64,000 nucleotides of DNA. Source: Bacillota bacterium. Lineage in GTDB: Bacteria; Bacillota; Bacilli; Paenibacillales; Paenibacillaceae. The position numbers and the translations under genes are program-made. Below are positions 1 through 9,320 of this stretch, piece after piece. The notes beneath the pieces were generated by a model. That model did not search any database, had not been told where the DNA came from, and saw nothing but the letters and a program-made list of their open reading frames with translations. Each line of letters starts with the position of its first letter. The stretch's first letter is position 1. The stretch spans positions 46,467-110,466 of the forward strand of contig JAEWAQ010000031.1 in NCBI GenBank assembly GCA_023391635.1, written 5' to 3'.

Positions 1-1401
1 AGGGGCGAACGGCGTGGAGTAAGGAATGCCGAAGCTCTTCAGGTTAACTACGTGTATGTTGATGATAATATACGACAGAATGATCCCATAGAGCCCCAGG
101 GCCGCAGCCGACAGCATAATGCCGAATCTCATGATACGAAATGAGATCCCCATGCTGTAGGAGGGAATGGAGAACGACGAGATCGCGGTGACGGCAACGA
201 CGATGACCATGATCGGGCTGACGATGCCCGCCGATACCGCCGCTTCGCCGATCACAAGACCGCCCACGATGCCGATCGTCTGGCCGATCGGCTTCGGCAG
301 CCGGATGCCCGCCTCGCGCAGCAGCTCGAGCGTGAGCTCCATGATGAACGCTTCGACGATTGCCGGGAACGGCACGCCTTCCCTCGCAGCCGCTACGGAA
401 AACGCCAGCTTGGACGGAATCATGCCCTGGTGAAACGAGACGAGCGCGATGTACAACGACGGCAAGAATACCGCGAATAGGGCCGCTATGTATCGAAGCG
501 TGCGAATGAACGAACCGATCTGCCAGCGTTCGTAGTAATCTTCCGGCGATTGCAGCATCTGTCCGAATGTAACCGGGGCCGTCAGCACGAACGGCGTACC
601 GTCGAGCAGAATGGCCGCATTGCCTTGCAGAAGCGCGGTGGACACTTTGTCCGGCCTTTCCGTATGCATCAATGTAGGAAAAGGAGACAGGAAGCTGTCC
701 TGAATCCACTGCTCGATCATGCCGGATTCCGGCGCGTCGTCCAAGTCGATCGTGGCCAGCCTGCGCTTTAGCTCCTGGACGATCTCGGGATGGATGATGC
801 CGTCTACATAAGCGACGACAAGATCCTTTCTCGTACGACGGCCAACTTTATAAACGTCAAGCCGCAGGTTCGGATCCCTGATCCTGCGGCGGATCAGCAT
901 CGTGTTCGTGCGTATATTTTCGGTGAAGCCTTCCCTTGGCCCCCGAACGACCGACTCGGTCTGCGGCTCTTCCACGCCGCGGCTTGCCCATCCTTTGCTG
1001 CCGATAATGAGCACCTGGTCCGTCCCGTCCACGAAGAGCGCGCAATCGCCCGACAGAATCGCCAGCGACACGTTGTCCAATGATCGAGCCCGTTCAATCT
1101 CGTGAGAAGAAAGAATTTCGTTCTCGATCAAGGTCAGCAGCTCGCCGCCGTCTTCCGGGAGCGCGATCCCCGCTTCCGAAGTGCCAAGCTGGATATTGCG
1201 GATCACGTCATGGTTCAGGATGTCCTTGTCGACCAAGCCGTCGATGCAGATGATCGCGCACGCATGCCGCGCTGATGCGGGCGTGAACACCCGGACGAGC
1301 AGATCGGTCGGATCGCCGAGCATCGCCTTAATATTTTGAATGTTGTCCTGCACATTCGAGAATACAGCAATGTCAAATCGAGAAGCCGATTCAGCGGTCA
1401 A
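1..1401 (-). CDS. GerA-family spore germination protein (GerAA/GerKA type), 3' end outside window
   Basis: The minus strand is open from a TTG at 1401 to the window edge, giving about 467 residues with no stop, so the gene is cut. The N-terminal half is soluble and the C-terminal half has several membrane segments, starting near the stretch FIRTLRYIAALFAVFLPSLY. The motifs SFHQGMIPSKLAFSVAA and IRLPKPIGQTIGIVGGLVIG are hallmarks of the GerA family, the A subunit of nutrient-germinant receptors in the inner spore membrane. The TTG is preceded by GGAGGAG at a good distance, and no ATG upstream fits. GerB and GerC partners would be expected beyond the left edge. The family assignment is firm; which germinant is sensed cannot be told. 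Confidence 0.93.
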   Translation of the reverse strand, partial: MTAESASRFDIAVFSNVQDNIQNIKAMLGDPTDLLVRVFTPASARHACAIICIDGLVDKDILNHDVIRNIQLGTSEAGIALPEDGGELLTLIENEILSSHEIERARSLDNVSLAILSGDCALFVDGTDQVLIIGSKGWASRGVEEPQTESVVRGPREGFTENIRTNTMLIRRRIRDPNLRLDVYKVGRRTRKDLVVAYVDGIIHPEIVQELKRRLATIDLDDAPESGMIEQWIQDSFLSPFPTLMHTERPDKVSTALLQGNAAILLDGTPFVLTAPVTFGQMLQSPEDYYERWQIGSFIRTLRYIAALFAVFLPSLYIALVSFHQGMIPSKLAFSVAAAREGVPFPAIVEAFIMELTLELLREAGIRLPKPIGQTIGIVGGLVIGEAAVSAGIVSPIMVIVVAVTAISSFSIPSYSMGISFRIMRFGIMLSAAALGLYGIILSYIIINIHVVNLKSFGIPYSTPFAP

Positions 1402-1433
1402 TCCGATCTCCTCCTCTCTTCCCGTCAGGTAGC

Positions 1434-1556
1434 TTACCCCACGAATTCCTGAATCATCCACTCTATTAAGAACAACAAAAAACCGGCTCCCATCATGGAA
1501 CCGGCGAGTAAGACCAATATTGTATTGCGCAAACAAAACGGCAGTCGATACGGCAA
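1434..1556 (-). CDS. possible small membrane peptide
   Basis: This short minus-strand reading frame begins just after the stop of the aminopeptidase gene. From a TTG at 1556 it would encode 40 residues, most of them one hydrophobic helix (around ILVLLAGSMMGAGFLLFL) with an acidic tail ending EWMIQEFVG. It fills the 170 bp gap between the aminopeptidase and the germination gene. I see no convincing ribosome site, and the start could be elsewhere. A single-helix peptide is plausible, but this may be a chance frame. Confidence 0.3.
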   Translation of the reverse strand: MPYRLPFCLRNTILVLLAGSMMGAGFLLFLIEWMIQEFVG

Positions 1557-1573
1557 ATCCAGGCCAGGCTGGG

Positions 1574-3052
1574 TTAACTGCGCGGATTCGTCAAATAGGA
1601 GGCCAGCGTTCTGGCGCCGTAGCCGGTCGCTCCTATGGCAAGATCGCCCTTGGCGGCGGAACAATCTTTCGGGCCGCTTATGTCAATATGAGCCCAGCGC
1701 AGCGACGCATGCACGAATTTCCGAAGAAACAGAGCTGCAGTGATGGCGCCCGCTTCTCCGACCCGGCTAATGTTGCTGGTATCGGCATAATCGCTGTCCA
1801 AGTACTCCTCGTATTCGTCGATCAGCGGCAGCTGCCACATCCGTTCCGCGAACGGCGCCCCGGCTTCCTGAATCGATCGGACCAGCGCATCGTCGTTGCC
1901 GAGAATGCCGGCCACCTTGGTGCCAAGCGCCCCGACGACGGAATAAGTCAACGTCGCCATGTCGATCGCTTCCGTCGCGCCGATTCGGTGCGCGTGGATC
2001 AACGCGTCCGCGAGCACCAGACGCCCTTCGGAATCGGTATTGCCCACTTGCACGGTCAATCCGTTCCCGTATCGGATCAATTCGCCGGGCAGCAGAGAGC
2101 GGTCGGAAGGACAATTTTCCGCCGCAGGCACCAATACCGCGACATTCGCCGGCGCTCCGCTGCGAACGATGATGTCCAGAGCGGCGAGAACGCCCGCCGC
2201 ACCGCCCATGTCCATCCGCATATCGCTGATGTCCCGGTCGTGCTTGAGGCTGATCCCGCCCGTATCGAACGTAATTCCTTTGCCGATGAGCGCGGTAAGC
2301 GGAAGCGACGCATCCGTGCAATGCCGCAGTTCGATGAATGCCGGAGCATGGGCGCTTCCTCTGCCGACGGCGGCCGTTCCCGCGAAGCCCAGGCTTTCCA
2401 GCGCATCGCCTTCATATACTTGCAGTTGCACTCCTGTGCCTGCGAAACGTTCCTTCACACGTTCGGCCAACATGCGCGGGCGCAGAAGATTCGGCGGCTC
2501 GTTCTTCATGTCGCGCGCCCAACTCACGCTGTCCGCTCGCAGCTCGCCCAGTCGGATGGCCACCTGCCAATGATCGCCCGTTTCGCCCAGCAGGTCAACC
2601 GACTGCTGCTGCTTCAGCGAATCGTCGGAATGCTGCGAATCCGCGCCGCGCTTGTGGCGGTCGAATGAATAAGTGCCCAGCTTCCAACCTTCGACCCATG
2701 CCGCGAACGTCTCCGGCGTTACCCCGCCGAACGATCCGGAAGGCTGAAGCGCGGCAAAAGAGACGGCTGCCGATGCGCGCCGCTCTTTAAGCACGGCTCT
2801 TCCCGCCTCGCCAGCCGCTTCACGCACATGCGCTTCCTGGAACTTGCCGGAATCGCCCAAGCCGATGAGCAAGAAATCCGCCTCGCCGTCTCGGCCATAG
2901 AACCAGGTAATCGTCTGCCTGGCCCCCATTTGCGGCAGCAACCGGGCAGTCCGGAACCGATCGATCGTATGTCTGAGCAACGGGAAGCCATCCGAAAATA
3001 CCGGAACGACGATCGCATCGGCCGGACTGTCAACCACCGCCCGGAACTTCAT
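1574..3052 (-). CDS. M17 leucyl aminopeptidase family protein
   Basis: This 492-residue protein is a cytosolic dinuclear-metal aminopeptidase that removes N-terminal residues from peptides. The C-terminal catalytic domain carries GKGITFDTGGISLK, with the metal-binding Lys and Asp, and NTDSEGRLVLADAL, the family signature NTDAEGR with Ala changed to Ser. The N-terminal domain is weakly conserved, as is usual for M17. I place the start at the ATG whose first bases overlap the stop of the upstream metallophosphoesterase (ATGA). This implies translational coupling, whereas an ATG 33 bases upstream would lie inside that gene. It is the last clear gene of the long sugar operon, where a peptidase is unexpected. 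Confidence 0.9.
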   Translation of the reverse strand: MKFRAVVDSPADAIVVPVFSDGFPLLRHTIDRFRTARLLPQMGARQTITWFYGRDGEADFLLIGLGDSGKFQEAHVREAAGEAGRAVLKERRASAAVSFAALQPSGSFGGVTPETFAAWVEGWKLGTYSFDRHKRGADSQHSDDSLKQQQSVDLLGETGDHWQVAIRLGELRADSVSWARDMKNEPPNLLRPRMLAERVKERFAGTGVQLQVYEGDALESLGFAGTAAVGRGSAHAPAFIELRHCTDASLPLTALIGKGITFDTGGISLKHDRDISDMRMDMGGAAGVLAALDIIVRSGAPANVAVLVPAAENCPSDRSLLPGELIRYGNGLTVQVGNTDSEGRLVLADALIHAHRIGATEAIDMATLTYSVVGALGTKVAGILGNDDALVRSIQEAGAPFAERMWQLPLIDEYEEYLDSDYADTSNISRVGEAGAITAALFLRKFVHASLRWAHIDISGPKDCSAAKGDLAIGATGYGARTLASYLTNPRS

Positions 3053-3954
3053 CGAACGACGCTCCCGTCTTCCTGCATGATCCACGTCTCGAAAGACCGG
3101 ACACCCTCGCGAAGCTCGATGACGCGTGCCCCACGCTGCAGACTGCCATAAGTGTTGTAGCCGGTTACCCTGCCGTAGCAGAGCCGGATGCCATATAGAG
3201 TCCCGCAGTAATCGTTGTCGTGATCATGCCCGACGAACGTGCCCATCACATCGCCCATCTCGACCATCGCGCCGAACAGACCGGTATTGATTTTCGGACA
3301 GCACACTTCCTCTTCACGGACGCCCGTGCGCTGCTCGCCCGCCGTCCAAGCCTCGTTATACTCCGGAATCGGAATGTGGAAGAACGCGAGCGCCGGCAAC
3401 GGGTCTCCCTGTTTCTTCGTCAACATCAGGGACTGCTGCGTGTACCAATTGACTTGATTCGGATGAATCCAGGCATAACCGCCGATCTCGTTCGGCGCTT
3501 CGATGCCGGAATCGAAAAAGTAGAGCGCCGCGCCGTCGGCACCGTCCGCCTGCTTGATCGTCAACGCGTAATTGCCGACGCCGTTCACCTCGGCCGGCCC
3601 CGCCGTCGCCAAGCAATATTCGCTCTCCTGCCAAATGGCCAGCAACTGCTCCCGCGTGACACCCGCTTCAGCATCGTGATTGCCGAATACGGCGGTCCAT
3701 GGCACCTGCGCGCGGAGGACCGGCGCGATCGCTCTGCGGCAGGCGCCTTGAGGGTCGTCAATACCGTGGCTCCAGTGCAAGTCGCCGGTCAAGACGACCA
3801 AATCCGGCTTCTCATGGGCAATGACGCGCTCGATCAGGGCAGTCGTGCTGCCATCCTTCTCCCGTTCTTCTTCTTTGCCGTCGCCGATATGAATATCGGT
3901 AAACTGAACGATTTTGAAAGTGCCGTCCTGCCTGAATGCCAGTTGTTTGCTCAT
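3049..3954 (-). CDS. calcineurin-like metallophosphoesterase
   Basis: This 301-residue protein has the full metal-binding set of the family: a D-x-H block (FTDIHIGDG, about residues 18-26), VLTGDLHWS (about 56-64), FGNHDAE (about 92-98) and a late GHDHDND block. It probably acts in the cytoplasm, since no signal peptide is seen, hydrolysing a phosphomonoester or diester. Its nearest look-alikes are the fungal Dcr2-type and bacterial YkoQ/Icc-type phosphatases, whose substrates differ. It starts 30 bp after the GH4 gene and overlaps the aminopeptidase by four bases. The context suggests it removes phosphate from a sugar intermediate, which is inference. Confidence 0.92.
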   Translation of the reverse strand: MSKQLAFRQDGTFKIVQFTDIHIGDGKEEEREKDGSTTALIERVIAHEKPDLVVLTGDLHWSHGIDDPQGACRRAIAPVLRAQVPWTAVFGNHDAEAGVTREQLLAIWQESEYCLATAGPAEVNGVGNYALTIKQADGADGAALYFFDSGIEAPNEIGGYAWIHPNQVNWYTQQSLMLTKKQGDPLPALAFFHIPIPEYNEAWTAGEQRTGVREEEVCCPKINTGLFGAMVEMGDVMGTFVGHDHDNDYCGTLYGIRLCYGRVTGYNTYGSLQRGARVIELREGVRSFETWIMQEDGSVVR

Positions 3955-3984
3955 GCCGCGTTCCTCTCCTCTGTCCGCATGGGG

Positions 3985-5352
3985 TTACTTCCAGTCGCCC
4001 AACATTGATGGATAAGCTTGCAGATAGTCTCGGACCAACTGCTTGGCCAGCGAATAGGAGCCGACGAGCGGATGAACGGTCAACGCCTCGACGGCCAATT
4101 CGACCGAACGCTGCCGGACCGCTTCGACCGTCAATCGCTCGAATTGCTTCACGCTGCGCATCAGCAGGTACATCGCCTCCGGCACTTCGCCGATCTCTGC
4201 CGGATGGGCGCCGTCCGCTTCAATCCGGCAGGAAATCTCGACCACGTCATCGTCTCGGAACCCGGCGATGCTGCCGGCATTCGGCACGGAGAGCACGATG
4301 TTGTGCTGGGTGCCTGTCTGCAGCGAGTCGACGAAATCGAGCATAACGCCCGCATAGCCCAGCGATTCCGGCAAACGCAGCTCTTCCGCGGCCAGCTCGC
4401 GCTTCCCCTGCGTGTTCGTTTCGATCGCCATATAGGACGATTCCCGCTTCTGCGTGTAATATAAATAAATTTGCAGCGCCCGATCCGGTTCCTTCGGGAT
4501 ATCCAACCCGCGCAGCGCTTCCAGCATCTCCCGGTTGTTGCGCGCAATCATCTGGCCGCGTGTCATGCCTGCTTGCTTAATATTGGCAAGCGCCTTTTCC
4601 CTGTGATAATAGTAATACAAGTATTCATTCGGCAAATAGGGGAGCGAATTCAAGAGCTGCGGATCGAACATACGAAATTCGTCGATGCGCGAGGTGAAGC
4701 CCGGATCATTTTTGAGCCGGACCAGCAGATCGTCGCCCCGATAGATCGCTTTGCGCATCCAGGACAGGTGATTCAGCCCGAAGAACTCGACATCCAGTTC
4801 ATCCGGATCGATGCCGAGCGCTTCCGCCATCCGCAGTTTCGTATGGCTGGGCGTATCGCAAATGCCGATCACCCGGTCATAGCCGGCGCTTCGCAGCGCT
4901 TGCGTGACCAGACCCGACGGGTTGGAGAAGTTGAACGTCCAGGCGCCCGGCGCGACTTCCTGCGCCAGCTTGCAATAGTCCAGCAATACGGGAATCGTGC
5001 GGATCGCCATGGAAAATCCGGCAGCGCCCGTCGTCTCCTGGCCGATGACATCATAATTTAGCGCGATCTGCTCATCCGTGCTGCGAGATTGCTCCTTGCC
5101 TGCCCGGATCGTTGTCACGATATAATCCGCGCCGGCCAGCGCGGTGCGCGCATCCGTCGTCGTCTCCAGCTGCAGCCGGACTCCGCTGCGCTCGATGACG
5201 ATCCGGCATAACTGACTGATGATCCTCAGCTGTTCCTCGTCCGTATCCATCAGAACCAATTCCGTGATGCCGCTCTGTTCCGCCTTCAACGTCAGGCTTT
5301 TCGTGAACAGAACGGCGCGAACGCCGCCTCCGCCGATCAACGCCAGTTTCAT
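3985..5352 (-). CDS. GH4 family NAD-dependent glycosidase (6-phospho-glycosidase type)
   Basis: This protein has 455 residues, the usual size for glycoside hydrolase family 4. These enzymes use NAD and a divalent metal to cleave alpha- or beta-glycosides, often 6-phosphorylated, by an oxidation-elimination route in the cytoplasm. The N-terminal Rossmann block is KLALIGGGGVRAVLF. NFSNPSGLVTQAL and GLNHLSWM are typical GH4 blocks and hold the metal-binding His. The Cys metal ligand sits in GICDTPSH, where 6-phospho-beta-glucosidases usually read CNVP. The start is the ATG that overlaps the kinase stop as ATGA, behind GGGAGGT. The neighbouring PfkB kinase suggests that sugar phosphates are involved. 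The exact substrate is open. Confidence 0.92.
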   Translation of the reverse strand: MKLALIGGGGVRAVLFTKSLTLKAEQSGITELVLMDTDEEQLRIISQLCRIVIERSGVRLQLETTTDARTALAGADYIVTTIRAGKEQSRSTDEQIALNYDVIGQETTGAAGFSMAIRTIPVLLDYCKLAQEVAPGAWTFNFSNPSGLVTQALRSAGYDRVIGICDTPSHTKLRMAEALGIDPDELDVEFFGLNHLSWMRKAIYRGDDLLVRLKNDPGFTSRIDEFRMFDPQLLNSLPYLPNEYLYYYYHREKALANIKQAGMTRGQMIARNNREMLEALRGLDIPKEPDRALQIYLYYTQKRESSYMAIETNTQGKRELAAEELRLPESLGYAGVMLDFVDSLQTGTQHNIVLSVPNAGSIAGFRDDDVVEISCRIEADGAHPAEIGEVPEAMYLLMRSVKQFERLTVEAVRQRSVELAVEALTVHPLVGSYSLAKQLVRDYLQAYPSMLGDWK

Positions 5353-6305
5353 AAGGCTACCTCCCACCTGTCTGTCGTGTGACCGGCTCTCTCCGCGATA
5401 AACCGGTCCATGGCGAGCCGGTCCGGCGTACCCGTGCTGCCGCCGAACTGGCTGACGGACAACGCTCCGCACGCATTGCCGTACAGCAAGCACTGTTCGA
5501 CCGGTTGACCGTTCAGATAACCATAGATATAACCCGCATTGAAGGAGTCGCCGGCTCCCGTCGTGTCGATGACAGGTACATGAAAGCCCGAGCGGAACAG
5601 GGTCCGGCCTTCCGCAGCTACGGCGGCGCCTGCGGAACCAAGCTTCAACACGATATGCCGGCTATGCTTCGACAGCTCGCGTATGCTCTCCTTCACCGAA
5701 TCGAATCCTGTATAATGGGCCGCCTCGAGCTCATTCATAAAGAAGACGTCCACATGCTTCATCAGTGCAAAAATGCCTTCGTACCATTCTCCCGTGTCAT
5801 CCCAACCGATGTCCAGCGATGTCGTGATTCCCATCGCGTTCAGCTTGCGAACGACATCGATATATTCGTCATGATTGCGGCTGCCTTTGTACCCTGTCAG
5901 GTGGACATGCCGGCCTTGCGACACGCATTCCATGTCCAGCTTGTGCAGGCTGAGCTCGTCGTTCGATCCTGGGTACGTAATGAAAGAACGATCCTTCTCC
6001 GGATTGAACGCGATCGAGATACCGGTATTGGCACGGCTTGTCCGTATATATCTGGTAGCGATACCATAGCGAGCAAACTCATTCCGCACATATTGGCCGA
6101 ATCCGTCATCGCCAAGCACGCCGTTAAAGGCAAGATTCAGTCCAAGCTTGGCCAGCGCGAGCGAAAACAACGCGGCGCCTCCGCCTACATGGATCGTCAT
6201 ATCCTGTACGAGCACTTCTTGACCCGGCGCCGGATATTGCTCGCAGCCCGCAACAACCAGGTCGATATTGGCATCTCCAATGACGACAGCGTCGTATTTC
6301 TTCAA
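5349..6305 (-). CDS. PfkB-family carbohydrate kinase
   Basis: This 318-residue member of the ribokinase/PfkB fold transfers phosphate from ATP to a sugar or nucleoside. It has an N-terminal GDANIDLVV strand, the substrate-side glycine block VGGGAALFSLALAKLG (PfkB signature 1 region) and the C-terminal anion-hole signature DTTGAGDSFNAGYIYG, with the catalytic Asp in GAGD. The ATG start gives the expected family length. It lies 48 bp after the LacI gene and overlaps the GH4 gene by four bases, so kinase and glycosidase are probably co-translated. It may phosphorylate the sugar released by the locus. Ribokinase, fructokinase or a ketose kinase cannot be told apart from sequence alone. Confidence 0.92.
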   Translation of the reverse strand: MKKYDAVVIGDANIDLVVAGCEQYPAPGQEVLVQDMTIHVGGGAALFSLALAKLGLNLAFNGVLGDDGFGQYVRNEFARYGIATRYIRTSRANTGISIAFNPEKDRSFITYPGSNDELSLHKLDMECVSQGRHVHLTGYKGSRNHDEYIDVVRKLNAMGITTSLDIGWDDTGEWYEGIFALMKHVDVFFMNELEAAHYTGFDSVKESIRELSKHSRHIVLKLGSAGAAVAAEGRTLFRSGFHVPVIDTTGAGDSFNAGYIYGYLNGQPVEQCLLYGNACGALSVSQFGGSTGTPDRLAMDRFIAERAGHTTDRWEVAL

Positions 6306-6353
6306 TGGTCCCTCATCTCCGTATGTTCCGAATCCTGTCTGTTTGTCTATAGA

Positions 6354-7379
6354 TTAATTTTCGATATGGCCTTCCTTGCGTGCCATGCTGCTGCCTCGTA
6401 CAACAAGTCGGTGCTCCAGCACGATGTCGGCTTCCGGCCTGTCGCCGGATTGGATCTGATTCAGAAGCGTCTTGACGGTCACTTTGCCCATCTCCTGAAT
6501 CGGCTGCTCCATGGAGGTCAGCGTCGGCCTGACCAGTTCGGTCATCTGGCTTCCGTCGAATCCAAGCACGGATATGTCTTCCGGCACGCGCAATCCGTTG
6601 TCCCGGATGCAATTCATCGCGCCGAGCGCCATATCGTCGCTGACAGCGAATATGGCCGTAGGCGGCTGACTCGTGCGCAAGATTTCCTGCATTTGTTCGT
6701 ACCCGCTTCTAACCTTGTAGTCTCCAAAGCGAATATGCTCGTATACGATTTTGACGCCATGGTTCGCCAGCGCGTTCCGGTAACCGCTGTACCGGTTCTG
6801 TCCGGACGTAATGTCTCGCATATCGCCGCCTATAAAGCCGATATCCTGATGTCCAAGACCGATCAGATAAGCGGTCGCGTCATATGCGGCTTGATAATCG
6901 TCGACAATGACGGATACAAGCTGCTGGTCCATCGGCTTGACGCTGGAGAAAATGACGGGAATTTGCATCTTATGGATCAAGCTGCGGATCTCTTCATTGA
7001 TCTTCTCATGCATGATGATGATGCCTTCGACGCGCATCTCCAGGAAGGTGTTCAAATATTTCAATTCTTTGTCGATATCTTCGCTGATGTTGCATACAAG
7101 CAGGGAATAATCGTTCGCGCTGGCTTCTTCTTCGATGCTGCTGAGAATCGTGGCATAGAAGCTGGATGTAATGTCAGGCACAATCACGCCGATGAGTGAA
7201 GTTTTTTTGCGCACCAAACTGCGGGCAATATGGCTAGGAGCATATCCCAATTCTTCGATGGCTCGATTCACCTTGCGCTTGAGATCATCCTTCACATATT
7301 TTTCGCCGTTCAATACCCGGGATACGGTCGTAACCGAAACCCCGGCATGGCGTGCCACATCTTTGATTTTTGGCTGCAA
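6354..7379 (-). CDS. LacI-family transcriptional regulator
   Basis: This is a repressor of about 341 residues with an N-terminal LacI helix-turn-helix (KIKDVARHAGVSVTTVSRVL), the hinge helix ending in SLVRKKTSLIGVIVP, and a periplasmic-binding-protein-like effector domain. I place the start at a TTG at 7379, which gives a natural N-terminus (QPKIKDV) and sits 8 bases after AAGGG. A GTG at 7388 is the alternative. The gene is embedded in the sugar operon between the PHP gene and the kinase. It is the obvious candidate to bind the TGGTAnCGnTACCA palindromes at 11224, 12306 and 19375 and to respond to a sugar of this pathway. Confidence 0.93.
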   Translation of the reverse strand: MQPKIKDVARHAGVSVTTVSRVLNGEKYVKDDLKRKVNRAIEELGYAPSHIARSLVRKKTSLIGVIVPDITSSFYATILSSIEEEASANDYSLLVCNISEDIDKELKYLNTFLEMRVEGIIIMHEKINEEIRSLIHKMQIPVIFSSVKPMDQQLVSVIVDDYQAAYDATAYLIGLGHQDIGFIGGDMRDITSGQNRYSGYRNALANHGVKIVYEHIRFGDYKVRSGYEQMQEILRTSQPPTAIFAVSDDMALGAMNCIRDNGLRVPEDISVLGFDGSQMTELVRPTLTSMEQPIQEMGKVTVKTLLNQIQSGDRPEADIVLEHRLVVRGSSMARKEGHIEN

Positions 7380-7471
7380 TGGCCTCACCCTTTATACGAA
7401 TTCGTCTCGTAACTTTCGCCGCCGGCATTCGGAATTCCTTTTTTCTCGTCTTCTTTCGACCTTATTCGAGA

Positions 7472-8365
7472 TTATTCGTCGTTTGAGACGAATAGCGGTT
7501 GGGAAAATGCGGCGTATCCGCCTTCCAAGTAGGCGGCGATTCGGACATAGCCTTCATCGCCCTTGCATTCGTAGCGCACCTCTCTGAGTAAGCCGGAGGT
7601 CTCCTGCAGCACCTTGCCGTCTTTGCCGAACCAGGTAACGTATTTGTACATCGCGTCCAGCCGTTCATTCGAAAGGAGGTCTGCCACGATGGCATTGCCT
7701 TCCAGGCGAATGGCATCGAACCCGTATCCTGTCGATACGTAGAAGCTGCCCTCCCGGATCGCTTCCAGAATCGCCGATCGGCTGTTTTCCTTCGCAAGCA
7801 CCATATTCCAGGCGCGTTTCTCTTGCCCGTACACATGCGAATCGTCGTTGCCGAAGCCCCACACTCTGCGCCCTGCAGACAGCACCGCATCCCATTTGTC
7901 AAAGGCGATGTCATACTCCGGGTTGCCGTCTCCGTTCCACACTTCAACCCCGAGATAACGCTGCATCTTCAGCATGTCTTCCAGGTTCCAATAGTTCGAA
8001 AAATAGCGATTCGGATGGACAAGTACGGCGAATCCGCCATTATCAATTGCTCTGTCTACGTGCCGCTGGTAATTTTCGATCGTAAATTCGTTGCTGTAAC
8101 CGTCCATCAGCGAAAGCGGGGGCTGCACGAGCAGCATGTGCGTCTGGCGACTGCTCACTTCGATCGCATCGAATAATGTCGGGATATCGCATTTTCCCTC
8201 GTGCTTCGTAATCTTGTCGTGATCGGAAATGCCAAGAAAATCATATCCGCCATACATTTTATAGACGGTTTCCAGCGGGAACCAGCCGTCGCTGTTATTC
8301 GTATGATTATGAAAACTGCCGCGCAGCCACTCGCCGGAACGGTCGTACGGGTTCTCTATTTTCAT
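7472..8365 (-). CDS. PHP-domain phosphoesterase
   Basis: This 297-residue protein has a PHP-type metallo-phosphoesterase fold. The N-terminal metal motif GSFHNHTNNSDG (about residues 15-26) is followed by FLGISDHD (about 42-49), VLVHPNRY in the middle and a late GNDDSHVYG block. These supply the His and Asp ligands for a two- or three-metal centre. There is no signal peptide, so it should act in the cytoplasm. The gene follows the second permease by 21 bp and belongs to the transporter operon. Free-standing PHP proteins include histidinol phosphatases and phosphodiesterases. The operon context favours a role on a phosphorylated sugar or a glycosyl phosphodiester, which is inference. Confidence 0.9.
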   Translation of the reverse strand: MKIENPYDRSGEWLRGSFHNHTNNSDGWFPLETVYKMYGGYDFLGISDHDKITKHEGKCDIPTLFDAIEVSSRQTHMLLVQPPLSLMDGYSNEFTIENYQRHVDRAIDNGGFAVLVHPNRYFSNYWNLEDMLKMQRYLGVEVWNGDGNPEYDIAFDKWDAVLSAGRRVWGFGNDDSHVYGQEKRAWNMVLAKENSRSAILEAIREGSFYVSTGYGFDAIRLEGNAIVADLLSNERLDAMYKYVTWFGKDGKVLQETSGLLREVRYECKGDEGYVRIAAYLEGGYAAFSQPLFVSNDE

Positions 8366-8386
8366 GACAACGCCTGCCCTCTCCTG

Positions 8387-9295
8387 CTATTCTTTCATGG
8401 AACCGATCATTACGCCTTTGGCGAAGTACCGTTGGACAAAAGGATAGATGATGATGATCGGCGTCACCACGACGATAATCGTCGCCATCTTGAGCGAATC
8501 GCCCGTGATCTGAATCCGGTCCAACATGTCGAATCTGGAGCCGGCCGCCTGACTTAACACATCCCGCATCGCTTCCGCTCTCGTCAGCATTTCCTGCAGC
8601 AAGGTAGACAGTGGCCGCAGGTCGGCGCTGCGGACGTAGAACGCTCCTGTAAACCAATCGTTCCAGTGCCCTACGGCATTGAACAACGCGATAACTGCCA
8701 CGACGGGCCGGCTGAGCGGCCAAATGATGCGCCAGAAGATGGAGAAATCGTTATAGCCGTCTATGCGCGCCGATTCTTCCAGGCTCGGGTGAATCTGTTG
8801 AAAGAACGTTCGAATGATGATCAGATTCCATGCGCTGTACAATCCGGGGATCACATACACCCAAATGTTGTTCGTTAAATGCAGCGATTTAAGCAACATA
8901 TAATAAGGAATAATGCCGCCGCCGAACAGCATGGTGAAAAAGATAACCATCGTAAAAATTCGAACGCCGGGCAATGTCTTCGACTTCAAAGCATACGCAG
9001 CCATCGCCGTCAGGACAACGCTGGCAATGGTGCCGACCACGGTTCGGAATATGGATATGGCGAACGCCGTCCCGACATTGGCGGATATGAACACTTCCTT
9101 GTAGTTATCGATCGACCAAAGCCTTGGCCAGAAGTAGATGCCGCCGCGTTCCGCATCCTTGCCGGAATTGAAAGACAGCGCCCAAATATTCAGGAAAGGG
9201 AGAATGATTGCCGCGCAAATCAGGATGACCAGCAGGTAGTTGACGAACTTGATCGTCTTCTCTCCCATGCTCAGCTTGTAAAATTCTTTACCCAC
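8387..9295 (-). CDS. sugar ABC transporter permease, LplC/YtcP type
   Basis: This 302-residue inner-membrane permease of a CUT1-type importer has about six membrane helices. The EAA loop lies around ESARIDGYNDFSIFWRIIWPLSRP (about residues 195-218), the contact site for the shared ATPase. The GTG start at 9295 follows GGAGAGAG at good distance. It pairs with the permease at 11232 and the lipoprotein at 9379. No ATPase is encoded here, as is normal for Lpl-type importers that use a common MsmX-like ATPase. It is separated from the binding-protein gene by a perfect 14 bp hairpin. Confidence 0.95.
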   Translation of the reverse strand: MGKEFYKLSMGEKTIKFVNYLLVILICAAIILPFLNIWALSFNSGKDAERGGIYFWPRLWSIDNYKEVFISANVGTAFAISIFRTVVGTIASVVLTAMAAYALKSKTLPGVRIFTMVIFFTMLFGGGIIPYYMLLKSLHLTNNIWVYVIPGLYSAWNLIIIRTFFQQIHPSLEESARIDGYNDFSIFWRIIWPLSRPVVAVIALFNAVGHWNDWFTGAFYVRSADLRPLSTLLQEMLTRAEAMRDVLSQAAGSRFDMLDRIQITGDSLKMATIIVVVTPIIIIYPFVQRYFAKGVMIGSMKE

Positions 9296-9320
9296 CGTCT
9301 CTCTCCTCTCCGGGAACGAA

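Noticed and set aside
5379..7199. 606-codon plus-strand frame
   Set aside because: It runs antisense through the kinase and LacI genes, has no ribosome site and no recognisable motif.
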